From positions 1 through 64,000 of the forward strand of contig JAZUMG010000019.1 of NCBI GenBank assembly GCA_045603545.1: 64,000 nt of DNA. The letters are read 5' to 3'. The DNA comes from CAAGNP01 sp045603545. GTDB lineage: Bacteria; Bacteroidota; Bacteroidia; Bacteroidales; UBA932. A program made the translations under genes and the position numbers. Numbering within the stretch: position 1 is the stretch's first letter; every line of letters starts with the position of its first letter. The notes beneath the pieces are model-generated. The model was not told where the DNA came from, ran no database searches, and saw only the letters and a list, made by a program, of their open reading frames with translations. Shown in pieces: positions 1 through 8,300 of this stretch.

Positions 1-1256
1 CTCACATAATCGAATTCATTTCCCAGATCAAATAGGGCATGTGAACGAAGGTCGCTGTTCAAAAATCCTGCCTTCATATAGAGGATGAATCCTTCGTTGA
101 ACTTGGTGCCCCCCATCGAAAATGTCACATAATCTGAAATACCCTCATAGAGTTGGTATTCCACCTTGCTTCTAAGAGAATACGGAGGAATATTGCTGAT
201 AAGTTTGCACACATCCGGAAGTTCCTTCAGGCGAGGGTCAGGTGCATCGACCGTAACAGCAACACCTGTCCCTGTTTCTACTTCAGGAGCCTCACCTTTC
301 GGATAAACCCATGCGTCAACAATGGCTGCATCCAGACTGCCGCTTGCCTGTTCGCTTGTGATGGCGAGTTTATGGACCCCTTTGACATCTAGCGTCACCT
401 GCTGGGCTATACTTTCCTCATTGATTTCATATTCATACAGGATTTTACCATCACCCAATACGCTGACCCATCCTGTCGAAGTGTCATTGCCAGCATCGGT
501 CGCCAGAGGTCCCACTACAAAACGCAACGTTTCATATTGCCCCCTGAGGTTAAAGTCAGTCTCACTCTCTCCGCTGCCGGATAGGCGCATGGACATTCCC
601 AGCCACAGTCCGTAATCATACTCCTTATTGCCGATCTTTATGGATTTGTATGTTTTGTTAGGGCCCACCAATGTATGACGCGCGTTGTCAGCATCCGTAT
701 AAACCGAGGAATAGTTTATACGATAAGGGGCAATATCCCTGAAAAGCATCCTTGACTTTACCTCAGGATCATGTTTTCCGCGAAGGTCATGGGGTGTCTG
801 TCCCTTAGTCCAAAGAGCAACCTCACAGAAGGCGACCTCAACCTCTGGTCTTAACAGACTGAACTCCAGTTTATCAACTCCACTGATGTTCAATGTGAAA
901 TGCTCTGCAAGATCTGAATCGCGTACCACATGCTCAAAGATTCTCTTACCATCAGCATGAATCTGTACGATATTAGGGTCATATTTTCCATGACCTTTAT
1001 CCGGACCCATTATGAAAGAGATAGTTTCATACTTACCGCCCAATTTGAATACTGCACGGCCACTATAACTATTTATTTCACGCAGGACGAAGCAATTGTT
1101 CCAGGTATCTCCTCCCTGAATTTCCAGAGATGAATAGGCATCATAGAATTCACTCTCTACCGGCTTATAAGCCTTGGTAAGATATACAGGCGTCTGTGCA
1201 GAAAGAAGAACGCTCATCGACAGAAATATTGCGATCAGGGAAACGAGCTTTTTCAT
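1..1256 (-). CDS. Secreted protein with tandem NPCBM-like domains (3' part outside window)
   Basis: The frame is open from the ATG at 1256 to the window edge, giving 418 residues with no stop. Residues 1-21 form a classical signal peptide (MKKLVSLI..., ending ..LLSAQ). Two beta-rich segments follow, about residues 45-150 and 180-318. Each carries the same core motif, YETISFIMGP at 76-85 and YETLRFVVGP at 241-250, followed by a strand containing DGK. This pattern fits the NPCBM (novel putative carbohydrate-binding module) fold, so a periplasmic or surface role in glycan binding is inferred. The C-terminal part, which may hold the effector domain, is not visible. A good -33/-7 promoter lies just upstream and is divergent from the pentapeptide gene. 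The frame is certain; the function is moderate. Confidence 0.75.
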   Translation of the reverse strand, partial: MKKLVSLIAIFLSMSVLLSAQTPVYLTKAYKPVESEFYDAYSSLEIQGGDTWNNCFVLREINSYSGRAVFKLGGKYETISFIMGPDKGHGKYDPNIVQIHADGKRIFEHVVRDSDLAEHFTLNISGVDKLEFSLLRPEVEVAFCEVALWTKGQTPHDLRGKHDPEVKSRMLFRDIAPYRINYSSVYTDADNARHTLVGPNKTYKSIKIGNKEYDYGLWLGMSMRLSGSGESETDFNLRGQYETLRFVVGPLATDAGNDTSTGWVSVLGDGKILYEYEINEESIAQQVTLDVKGVHKLAITSEQASGSLDAAIVDAWVYPKGEAPEVETGTGVAVTVDAPDPRLKELPDVCKLISNIPPYSLRSKVEYQLYEGISDYVTFSMGGTKFNEGFILYMKAGFLNSDLRSHALFDLGNEFDYV

Positions 1257-1274
1257 ACTGATAAATTTAGATGT

Positions 1275-1305
1275 CAAATTTAACTTTTTTTATGTACATT
1301 CGCAA
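1275..1305 (-). promoter_or_regulatory. Bacteroidota promoter for the NPCBM gene
   Basis: Read on the minus strand there is a -7 element TAAATTTG (1275-1282), preceded by TTG (1303-1305) with a 20-nt spacer. The ATG at 1256 lies about 18 nt downstream. This matches the TTTG-N19/20-TAnnTTTG pattern of Bacteroidota sigma-ABfr promoters. Confidence 0.6.
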
Positions 1306-1326
1306 CAAGGAGTACAATTATAGGAA

Positions 1327-2295
1327 ATGGAAAGGACAGAATTACTTGAACTAATTGAATCAAAAGAGATTATAGGTGTCGATTTTTCTGGGCAAAGACT
1401 CGAAAAAATAGATTTTACAGGCTGCAGGATTGAGAGGACAAGTTTCAAAGGTTGCGAACTTGTACATTGCCGTTTCCGCAACGCAAAAATCTCTTGGAGC
1501 GACTTCAGATATGCCGAAATACAGCACGGAACATTCGAGGATGCAGAAATCGAATTCTCCGATTTTTACCGTGCCTTCATTGATGGTGTCGTTATATTCA
1601 GCGGCTCCTCATTCTCTAACTGCAGCCTCAACAAAACCTACCTTGGAGAATGCGCAATCATCCGTAAGGAAAATCTAAAGGACAACAGGATTTTACAACA
1701 GAACAAGGAAGATTACAGGAAATTCCTTGTGGACTGGCACACATACGGCACAGGTGAAAGGACCAATGATGTAAATATGAAGTCCGACTGGAGTCCGGAC
1801 GCTGCAGTGGAAGCCAGATGGAAAGACGCAGAAACCATCTATAAGAATTTCAATGCGCTATGGGCCGGCAAAGGCTATTTTGGAGATGGCAACTGGGCTT
1901 ACGTCCAAGGCAAGAAAATGGAGCGCAGACGTATGATTGGCGAACTCTTCAATAAGTCCATAAAACCCGTCACCAAGCTCACCAATCTTTGGCACATCTT
2001 TACAAATGTAATTTCAGACATATTCTTCGGATATGGTGAAAGTATGTTCAAGATGATAGTTACCTACATCCTTACTGTTTTCTTTTTTGCTTGGGTGTTT
2101 GCTGAAAACGTAAACATACTTGAATACACCCAGGCCCTTGCTATCAGTCTGAAAAACATGGCCGGAATGGACTCAGAGACAATTCGCGGAGTATCCCCCC
2201 TTGTGGATATGCTTAATGTGATTCAGACCACCATAGGTATCCTGCTGACCGGAATTTTCGGCTTCATCCTTGGCAACAAGATCAGAAACCAGTAA
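1327..2295 (+). CDS. Pentapeptide-repeat protein with a C-terminal two-helix channel-like domain
   Basis: The protein has 322 residues. Residues 15-108 form a pentapeptide-repeat coil with centred hydrophobic/aromatic positions (VDFSG, IDFTG, TSFKG, CRFRN, SDFRY, GTFED, SDFYR). A charged helical linker follows. Then come a transmembrane helix (about 242-259), a short amphipathic re-entrant-like helix (267-282, LAISLKNMAGMDSE) and a second transmembrane helix (298-316) ending in a basic tail. That order (TM, P-loop helix, TM) is the layout of the ion channel 2 fold found behind pentapeptide repeats in other bacteria, but the TVGYG selectivity filter is absent. The gene stands alone and is divergent from the NPCBM gene. 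A near-match -7 (TACATTCG, 1295-1302) precedes it. The membrane topology is inferred from hydrophobicity; the ion-channel role is tentative. Confidence 0.75.
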   Translation: MERTELLELIESKEIIGVDFSGQRLEKIDFTGCRIERTSFKGCELVHCRFRNAKISWSDFRYAEIQHGTFEDAEIEFSDFYRAFIDGVVIFSGSSFSNCSLNKTYLGECAIIRKENLKDNRILQQNKEDYRKFLVDWHTYGTGERTNDVNMKSDWSPDAAVEARWKDAETIYKNFNALWAGKGYFGDGNWAYVQGKKMERRRMIGELFNKSIKPVTKLTNLWHIFTNVISDIFFGYGESMFKMIVTYILTVFFFAWVFAENVNILEYTQALAISLKNMAGMDSETIRGVSPLVDMLNVIQTTIGILLTGIFGFILGNKIRNQ

Positions 2296-2683
2296 ATCAT
2301 CCCGTCGGAGGTATGTCTCAAGTATTTTTTGAAAGCCCCATTTTATAGGTAACGAAATAGCAGATTCATCTTCGTTAATGAAATTCACAAGCCACACCGA
2401 CCGGCCCTAGAATGCTGCCAGGGAGGAATTGGTGTGGCTACTGCAGGCTAAGCGTGCGTAGAAGCCACCGCATGTGCGCATAGAGCCCATTCTGGACAGC
2501 ATAGGTGTGGCCACTGAATTTCACCATCACTGAAGTGTGGATAGACAGAAGAAGCCTGAGTACACAATATGTGAAATCTTAGGTAACAGAAAAGGCATCA
2601 TGAGTGAATGTACCGGATGCAAAAAGTAGGCAGCAACAGACTGGCCAATAATTCAGACGCCGTCTGAACAATCCTCAAAAGTG

Positions 2684-2707
2684 TACGCGCTGCGTATCCT
2701 TTTTTTT
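2684..2707 (+). terminator. Candidate Rho-independent terminator
   Basis: The arms TACGC (2684-2688) and GCGTA (2692-2696) enclose a 3-nt loop and are followed by TCC and eight T residues (2700-2707). The stem is short, so strength is uncertain. It would end transcripts from the pentapeptide gene or from the structured segment at 2390-2512. Confidence 0.45.
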
Positions 2708-2722
2708 ATGACGCCAAATCAT

Positions 2723-2730
2723 TATCTTTG
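2723..2730 (+). promoter_or_regulatory. -7 element TATCTTTG before the small gene pair
   Basis: TATCTTTG is a perfect TAnnTTTG match. No good -33 TTTG is visible because a T-tract occupies that place. The first in-frame ATG (2737) begins only 6 nt after the element, so the mRNA would be leaderless or have a leader of about ten bases if ATG 2746 is used. Confidence 0.5.
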
Positions 2731-2736
2731 TGTCAG

Positions 2737-2967
2737 ATGTTGACAATGAATCACATACATGCATTGAATGATTTATTGATGGTGCAAGGTGAGCAGCTTC
2801 TCGCTGCACAAAAGATAGTCACGTCTGTGTACTACCTCCAGCGCAAGAAATCATACTACGAGCCCATCTGCAACAAGTATGTCGGGGCTCTTTATAACCG
2901 TCTCCGTTATGCCCTCTCAGGACAGGTATCAAGATATATTGTTAAATCATTAAAATCATCGATATGA
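2737..2967 (+). CDS. Small protein of unknown function (first of an overlapping pair)
   Basis: This 76-residue ORF begins MLTMNHIHALND; a second ATG lies at 2746. The product is predicted helical and basic, with LAAQKIV and an aromatic-rich stretch (YYLQRKKSYYEP), and no signal peptide or membrane span. Its TGA overlaps the ATG of the next small ORF in an ATGA arrangement, and it follows a good -7 element. These two facts are the main reasons to consider it real. I recognise no family. A small regulator, or one half of a two-gene module with the membrane peptide downstream, is possible but unsupported. Confidence 0.45.
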   Translation: MLTMNHIHALNDLLMVQGEQLLAAQKIVTSVYYLQRKKSYYEPICNKYVGALYNRLRYALSGQVSRYIVKSLKSSI

Positions 2968-3128
2968 AAATTTTTGGAGGTTGCTTTGGCGTAATATGTA
3001 GCATAATTATGTGCTGTATCGTAGAAGCTGATGTCATTTTTATAATTATATCGAGCTTTATTTCTTTCTTTTTGGGTTACCTGGTAGGTGAGATTGTGGA
3101 CAAAATCTTTAACAAACTTTTCAAATAA
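2964..3128 (+). CDS. Small hydrophobic membrane peptide (54 aa)
   Basis: The ATG at 2964 overlaps the stop of the preceding ORF by 4 nt, which suggests translational coupling. The 54 residues begin MKIFGGCFGVICSIIMCCIV, a cysteine-rich hydrophobic segment. A second hydrophobic span follows (about residues 23-44, containing IIISSFISFFLGYLVG), then a short charged tail (EIVDKIFNKLFK). Two short transmembrane helices, or a helical hairpin, are likely. I recognise no family. Small hydrophobic peptides of this kind occur as toxins, holins or immunity proteins, but nothing here decides among them. Confidence 0.4.
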   Translation: MKIFGGCFGVICSIIMCCIVEADVIFIIISSFISFFLGYLVGEIVDKIFNKLFK

Positions 3129-3163
3129 CTCCCTATAACAAATTTACTGAAGGACAGATATTC

Positions 3164-3213
3164 GGGATTGAGCCGCTGGCATTCCCTCCGGGATTGGGCC
3201 GCCTGTATTCCCT
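3164..3213 (+). repeat. Two adjacent 24-nt repeat units (copies 1 and 2)
   Basis: The units lie at 3164-3187 and 3190-3213. Each begins GGGATTG and ends ATTCCCT, making an imperfect inverted repeat. The segment 3175-3240 matches 3716-3781 at 54 of 66 positions without gaps. Confidence 0.7.
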
Positions 3214-3715
3214 CATACTCCCGTGTGGTCCTGTCAAAGCTGTAATCAATAACTTTGTTTCCCCGAATTTTCGCAATGTTAATTCCCTTCTTTTCGGATG
3301 TAGCGAAGGGACTAAGCGCGTTCCCCCCTCAAGATGACGTTCTGGAAGGGAGAGGCACGTCCAGTCCCAGCTTTTAAGGTGGGACTAAGCACATTTTCTG
3401 CTCTATAGTGCAGATTTTGTGTCTAATCCCTTCGCGACGACATCATCAAAACACTACCAGGAAATGAAAAGCCTACTTCTATTCCCTACTACACCCCATA
3501 ACTCTACAAATCACCCAGAAACAGACATAGTATGGAACGAACACTATGGTCTTATTCCCCACTATGCAAAAGGAAGGGCGGTGAACACTTGCTTAAGTGC
3601 GACAGCTCCCTAACCTAAGCATCAGGTTGGGATGCTCCCATCACACCCGACCCGTTCGGGTGTATAACCGGTTATCTATCCTGGTTCAGCCACTTCTAAC
3701 GTCAAGGCCGAGAAC

Positions 3716-3781
3716 GCTGGCATTCCCTTCGGGATTGGGCCTGCGGCATTCCCTTACGCTCCCGCGGGGTCCGGTCAGAGC
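3716..3781 (+). repeat. 66-nt repeat, second copy, containing 24-nt unit copy 3
   Basis: It aligns without gaps to 3175-3240 (54 of 66 identical). The inner 24-nt unit is at 3731-3754. Outside the unit the shared blocks are CTCCCG, GGTCC and GTCA. Confidence 0.7.
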
Positions 3782-3899
3782 CGGATGCTATGCAGATGGC
3801 ATGTTTTATAGTCGATTGGAACAATTCTCACATACAGCTCAGATGCCTGCGGCATCCATAGCATTTTCTGTTTATCACATCGCTCGAGCAAGGATATTA

Positions 3900-3923
3900 G
3901 GGATTGGGCCTGCGGCATTCCCT
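3900..3923 (+). repeat. 24-nt repeat unit, copy 4
   Basis: It is identical over all 24 nt to the unit at 3731-3754. It is not followed by the rest of the 66-nt repeat, so the 24-nt unit appears to be the mobile or conserved core. Confidence 0.7.
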
Positions 3924-3960
3924 ATGCGCTTGCAGCGGGCTTGCTTAAGATCAAGGAATC

Positions 3961-3982
3961 GGAGGCTAAGCCTCCTTTTTTT
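3961..3982 (+). terminator. Rho-independent terminator (plus strand)
   Basis: The arms GGAGGC (3961-3966) and GCCTCC (3970-3975) enclose a 3-nt loop and are followed by seven T residues (3976-3982). No plus-strand gene ends nearby. It therefore terminates either read-through from the small gene pair or an unannotated RNA from the repeat region. Confidence 0.7.
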
Positions 3983-4029
3983 GTGCTGCACTTTCACTTG
4001 TGAGCAAGCTCACAGTGAAGTGTGCACAC

Positions 4030-4059
4030 AAAAAAATCGCGAGATTTTCATCTCGCGAT
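4030..4059 (-). terminator. Rho-independent terminator after tRNA-Ser
   Basis: On the minus strand a perfect 10-bp stem (4050-4059 with 4036-4045) with a 4-nt loop is followed by seven T residues (complement of 4030-4036). It lies 12 nt past the tRNA 3' end. Confidence 0.85.
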
Positions 4060-4071
4060 TCCTTGGTCTTG

Positions 4072-4156
4072 CGGAGAGAGAGGGATTCGAACCCCCGAAC
4101 CCTTTCAGGTCAACGGTTTTCAAGACCGCCGCATTCGACCACTCTGCCATCTCTCC
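4072..4156 (-). tRNA. tRNA-Ser (anticodon UGA)
   Basis: The 85-nt sequence begins GGAGAGA and ends TCTCTCC plus discriminator G, giving a full 7-bp acceptor stem. The anticodon arm CGGTC-TTGAAAA-CCG places UGA in the loop. A long variable arm lies between it and the T arm (GGGGGTTCGAATCCCT), as expected for serine tRNA. The 3' CCA is not encoded; the bases after the discriminator are CAA. The gene has its own promoter and terminator, lies downstream of lspA on the same strand, and reads UCA/UCG codons. Confidence 0.95.
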
Positions 4157-4174
4157 AATTCCCTTTTGGGACTG

Positions 4175-4205
4175 CAAAAGTAGAAATAAATCTCTATTCT
4201 GCAAA
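4175..4205 (-). promoter_or_regulatory. Promoter of tRNA-Ser, near-perfect Bacteroidota consensus
   Basis: On the minus strand TTTG (4202-4205), exactly 19 nt, then TACTTTTG (4175-4182). The tRNA 5' end is 18 nt downstream. This is the best consensus promoter in the window and supports the lineage call. Confidence 0.75.
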
Positions 4206-4216
4206 AAAATATTTTA

Positions 4217-4837
4217 CTATTTTTCAGAAAAGAACTTGTAATGGAATATAAGCAGGTAAAAAGCCCCTACTGTGATACACGAATCCGCGAAGTTGAAGAT
4301 AGGTCTGAAGAAGACCAAACTCTCTCCACCTACCCATGGAACCCAGTCGGGCCAGGTGGTATCGATCAAAGGGAAGTAGAGCATATCCACCACTTTACCC
4401 AAGAAAAATGGGGCATAGCCTCCACCCTCAGGAAGAAATCCTCCAATCTGCATCATAGTGGATTCTCCGAAGAGGATACCATAAAACATACAATCGATTA
4501 TATTCCCAAGGGCACCCACCATCACCATCATTATACCCACGCACACACCCATAGGTACCTGTTCATCCCTCTTGAGCAGTTTTCTCAGATAGATGAACAT
4601 CACCACTACGAGGACAATTCTGAGGATGGTAAGGATGTATTTGCCTATACTCCCTCCGAATTCCATCCCGAATGCCATTCCGGGGTTCTCTATAAAAAGA
4701 ATTTGGAACCAATCCCCAAGTACAGAGATTGATTCCCCTATAGTCATATTGGTCTTGACCAGGATTTTTGATACCTGGTCAATAACCAATAATATTGCCG
4801 CTATAATCGTTAATTTGTGACCTCTGCTGAGTGCCAT
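4217..4837 (-). CDS. lspA: Lipoprotein signal peptidase (signal peptidase II)
   Basis: The 206-residue protein is an inner-membrane aspartyl protease that removes signal peptides from lipidated prolipoproteins. Four hydrophobic helices are visible. The two conserved catalytic aspartates fall in GNIIDCMFYG (D115) and FNFADSCITVG (D185), and the family motif NPGMAFGM is at 51-58. A roughly 60-residue insertion between the two catalytic motifs makes it longer than the usual 160-170 residues, as is common in Bacteroidota. It follows the dksA-like gene by 10 nt. The order ileS, dksA-like, lspA matches the arrangement in related genomes. Identification is firm. Confidence 0.95.
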   Translation of the reverse strand: MALSRGHKLTIIAAILLVIDQVSKILVKTNMTIGESISVLGDWFQILFIENPGMAFGMEFGGSIGKYILTILRIVLVVVMFIYLRKLLKRDEQVPMGVCVGIMMVMVGALGNIIDCMFYGILFGESTMMQIGGFLPEGGGYAPFFLGKVVDMLYFPLIDTTWPDWVPWVGGESLVFFRPIFNFADSCITVGAFYLLIFHYKFFSEK

Positions 4838-4847
4838 CCCCTATCCA

Positions 4848-5255
4848 TTATTTATTCATCCCCATCTTAGCCTCTACTGAAAGAGTGGCGTGAGGGACCA
4901 GTCTGAGTCTCTCTTTAGGGATAAGCTTCCCTGTCTCTCTACAGATGCCGTAGGTCTTATTCTCAATACGGATAAGAGCAGCTTCGAGTGATTGGATAAA
5001 TTTTGCCTGTCTCTGAGCCAATTGTCCACTCTCCTCTTTTGACAATGCTGATGCACCCTCTTCCAATACTTTAAATGTAGGTGATGTATCCTCAGTGTCG
5101 TTGCTGGCACTGTGAGTTACAGCAGCTTTAAGGTGGGCATAGTCATCTTTAGCCTTTTCGAGTTTCTGAAGAATCAGTTCTTTAAACTCCTGAAGCTCTT
5201 CGTCGCTGTAGCGAACTTTTTCAAGAACTTGATCGCTGTTGTTACTAGTTGCCAT
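4848..5255 (-). CDS. TraR/DksA-family protein with degenerate zinc finger
   Basis: This 135-residue protein has an N-terminal coiled-coil region (about 10-48 and 72-100) and the DksA C-terminal signature YGICRETGKLIPKERLRLVPHA (residues 102-123). DksA-type proteins bind RNA polymerase through the secondary channel and modulate initiation with ppGpp. Of the four cysteines of the classical zinc finger only C105 remains; the second pair is replaced by T and V residues (ATLSVEAK). This loss is usual in Bacteroidota homologues, so it is probably functional without zinc. The gene lies between ileS and lspA on the same strand. The family is certain; the exact role is inferred. Confidence 0.85.
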   Translation of the reverse strand: MATSNNSDQVLEKVRYSDEELQEFKELILQKLEKAKDDYAHLKAAVTHSASNDTEDTSPTFKVLEEGASALSKEESGQLAQRQAKFIQSLEAALIRIENKTYGICRETGKLIPKERLRLVPHATLSVEAKMGMNK

Positions 5256-5326
5256 GATATGTAAGTTTTATAGTTTAATATGTAAATATACGAAGTTTCT
5301 TTCAATAATACATATTAACTGGTTAT

Positions 5327-8300
5327 TTATTTAATCTTTTTAAGGTCAATATTGATTGTGCCTTCATTCCATTCAACACCCTTACCATCTGCCAATCCCT
5401 CAACTAACTCTATTGAGAGTGCCAATGTCTGAGCACAAACATACTCTCTGAACATCTGCAAAGAGTCTGCCACTTCTTCTCTGGCTTCAATTTTAACCTC
5501 AATTTTATCGGTCACTTCGAAGTCACACTCTTTTCTGAGGTTCTGGATCCTGTTGATGAGTTCGCGGGCAGTACCCTCTTTTCTAAGCTCATCGGTGATG
5601 GTAACATCCAAGGCTAAAGTCAATCTGCCCTCGGTAGAAACCAACCATCCTGGCATATCCTCAGATGTGATTTCATAGTCAGCAGCCTCAAGAACCACAT
5701 CACCTGAAGGCAATGAGAGTGTATATGCCTGCCCGGCAATGCCTGCTGCCTCAATGGCGCTGATAATCTCCTGCGACAGTTCGCCGAATGCTGCGGCAAT
5801 CTCCTTCATCTGCTTGCCATACTTTTTGCCGAGTACCTTGAATACAGGTTTGATCTTCTTGGTGATAAGACCGGTAGTATCCTTGATAAACTCCACCTCT
5901 TTCACATTCACCTCACCCAAAACAAGGGATTTGATCTTCTCAAACTGCTCCTCGATCTTAGGATCAAGTACAGGGATAATCATCTTGGCAAGTGGCTGAC
6001 GCACTTTGATATTGACCTTCCTGCGAAGGGCAAGCACCATAGATGAGCTCCTCTGTGCAAGTTCCATCCTCTCCTCAAGATCCTTGTCGATATATTTCTC
6101 TTCGTGTGAAGGCATCATCACGAAGTGAACAGACTCCTCAGTATGACGTCCCGATACTGCATTCAAATCTGCAAACAGTCTGTCCATATAGAATGGAGCG
6201 ATAGGTGCAGCGAGCAATGCCACTGTCTCAAGAGCAGAGTAAAGTGTCTGGTAAGCCGCAAGCTTATCCTCGTTCATCTCACCGCCCCAGAATCTCTTGC
6301 GGTTCAACCTTACATACCAGTTGCTCAAGTGGTCACATACAAAGTCCTGGATCATACGGCCAGCAGTGGTCACATCGTAGTTCTCATAACACTCTTTCAC
6401 ATCCTTGATCAAGCTGTTCATGAGTGAAATGATCCATCTGTCGATCTCTGGCCTATTCTCCACAGGAACCTCAGCCGCCTTTGCATCAAAGCCATCCACA
6501 TTGGCATAAAGTGCGAAGAATGAATATGTATTGTAAAGTGTTCCGAAGAATTTCCTGCGCATCTCATCCACACCGGCCTCGTCAAATTTGAGGTTATCCC
6601 AAGGCTGTGCATTGGTAAGCATATACCATCTCAATGAGTCTGCACCATATTGGTCAAGGGCTTTGAAAGGATCCACAGCATTGCCAAGTCTCTTGGACAT
6701 CTTGTTTCCGTTCTTGTCAAGTACAAGACCATTTGACACTACTGTCTTATATGCGCACTTGTCGCTTACCATAGTATTGATAGCGTGGAGTGTGAAGAAC
6801 CATCCGCGTGTCTGGTCCACACCCTCAGCGATAAAGTCTGCTGTCTGACCAAAAGCGGGATCACCAAGTTTCGCAAGACCCTCCTGTGCATAAGGCATGG
6901 CACCTGAGTCGAACCATACGTCGATAAGGTCAGTCTCTCTCACCATCTTCTTGCCCGAATCTGAAACCAGGAAGTAGTTGTCAACATATGGTCTGTGAAG
7001 GTCAATCTTGTCGTAATTCTCTTTTGTCATATCTGCAGGGTTATAACCCTTCTCTTTAAGAGGGTTATTGGCCATAAATCCTGCTGCTACAGATTTTTCA
7101 AGCTCTGCATAAAGCTCTGCTACTGATCCGATGCATTTCTCCTCGCTACCATCCTCACTTCTCCAGATAGGTAGAGGGGTACCCCAATATCTGCTTCGTG
7201 ACAGGTTCCAATCCTGAAGATTCTCAAGCCATTTGCCGAAACGGCCGGTGCCTGTAGACTCCGGTTTCCACTGGATAGTCTTATTCAGTTCTACCATTCT
7301 TTGCTGAACAGCGGTAGTTCTGATGAACCACGAATCGAGAGGGTAATAAAGGATAGGTTTGTCAGTTCTCCAGCAGTGTGGATAGTTGTGGACATGTTTC
7401 TCGATCTTGAACGCCTTGTTCTCCTGCTTAAGCATCACGCAGATATCCACATCAAGTGTAGGGGTATCTTCGGTAGCCTCGCTATCATACGCATTCTTCA
7501 CATATCTCCCTGAGAATGGACCATAAAGCTCTTCATCCACATTTGATTTTACAAAAGCGGGATCCATATCCTCAATGCGGTACATTCTTCCCGCCTTGTC
7601 CACCTGTGCTTGGCGTACACCCTGTGCATCCACAACTACCAATGGTGGAACACCAGCAGCTTTTGCCACTTTATTATCATCAGCACCGAATGTAGGTGCA
7701 ATGTGCACGATACCTGTACCATCCTCAGTGGTAACATAATCACCAGGGATCACTTTGAAAGCACCTGCCTCAGGTTTTACCCAAGGGATAAGCTGCTTGT
7801 AAGACATCCCGCAAAGTTCAGGACCAAGCATTGGCTCACCTACCACCTCCCAAGGGACAAGTTTGTCACCCTGTTTGTAATCTGCCATTGCCACCTCTGC
7901 AGCTTTAGGGCTGAAGTGCGCATTCAAAAGAGGCTCAGCCACCACATAAAGTGCTGGGATGCCGGTATATGGATTAAATGATTTTACTGTAAGATATTTG
8001 ATTTTTGGACCTACGCACAATGCAGTATTTGATGGGAGGGTCCAAGGGGTAGTGGTCCAGGCCAAGAAATAAACAGGGAGTTCGCCTGCTCTTGAGAAGA
8101 GCACCTCTGATTTCTCATCCCTCACCACCTCGAACTGTGCGACACAGGTGGTATCTTTCACATCACGGTAACAACCTGGCTGGTTAAGCTCGTGAGTACT
8201 CAAACCTGTACCTGCAGCCGGAGAATATGGCTGGATAGTATAGCCCTTGTAAAGGAGACCTTTGTCGTAAATCTTCTTAAGGAGATACCAAAGGGTCTCA

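Larger units (their letters stand above)
2296..2736 (+). other. Gene-free region with alternative stem-forming segments; candidate ncRNA or leader
   Basis: No convincing ORF is present. AGCCACACC at 2390-2398 can pair perfectly with GGTGTGGCT at 2431-2439. Eight of its bases can instead pair with GGTGTGGC at 2504-2511. The longer pairing is reinforced by AGAATG (2409-2414) with CATTCT (2488-2493) and by ATGCTG (2412-2417) with CAGCAT (2497-2502). A 17-bp odd palindrome follows (2652-2668, arms TTCAGACG and CGTCTGAA). A hairpin with eight T residues ends the block (2684-2707). An untranslated RNA ending at 2707, or a leader or attenuator for the small genes downstream, would fit. I recognise no known RNA family. 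Confidence 0.35.
3129..4029 (+). other. Gene-free repeat-bearing region
   Basis: About 900 nt hold no ORF with coding character. They contain four copies of a 24-nt unit, a longer 66-nt repeat, several hairpins and a plus-strand terminator at the right end. The hairpins are GTCCCA/TGGGAC at 3364-3385, CACCCGA/TCGGGTG at about 3644-3662, ATGCTATG/CATAGCAT at 3785-3864, and GATGCC/GGCATC at 3842-3856. A -7 match TAACTTTG lies at 3250-3257. The region could be a remnant of a mobile element or encode an untranslated RNA from about 3264 to 3982. I cannot decide which. Confidence 0.4.

Noticed and set aside
2652..2668. Contains the 10-base core of the Neisseria DNA uptake sequence (GCCGTCTGAA) inside a palindrome
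   Set aside because: A single copy of a 10-mer in 64 kb is expected fairly often by chance, the host is not Neisseria-like, and no other copy was noticed. It is kept only as a palindrome.
3419..3613. 64-aa plus-strand ORF in the repeat region
   Set aside because: Non-ATG start, low-complexity composition, no promoter or ribosome-binding site fitted to it.
3597..4241. 214-aa plus-strand ORF
   Set aside because: It runs antisense across tRNA-Ser and through hairpins and repeats; no coding character.
4241..4732. 163-aa plus-strand ORF rich in histidine
   Set aside because: It is the reverse complement of lspA; the histidine runs come from hydrophobic codons on the other strand.
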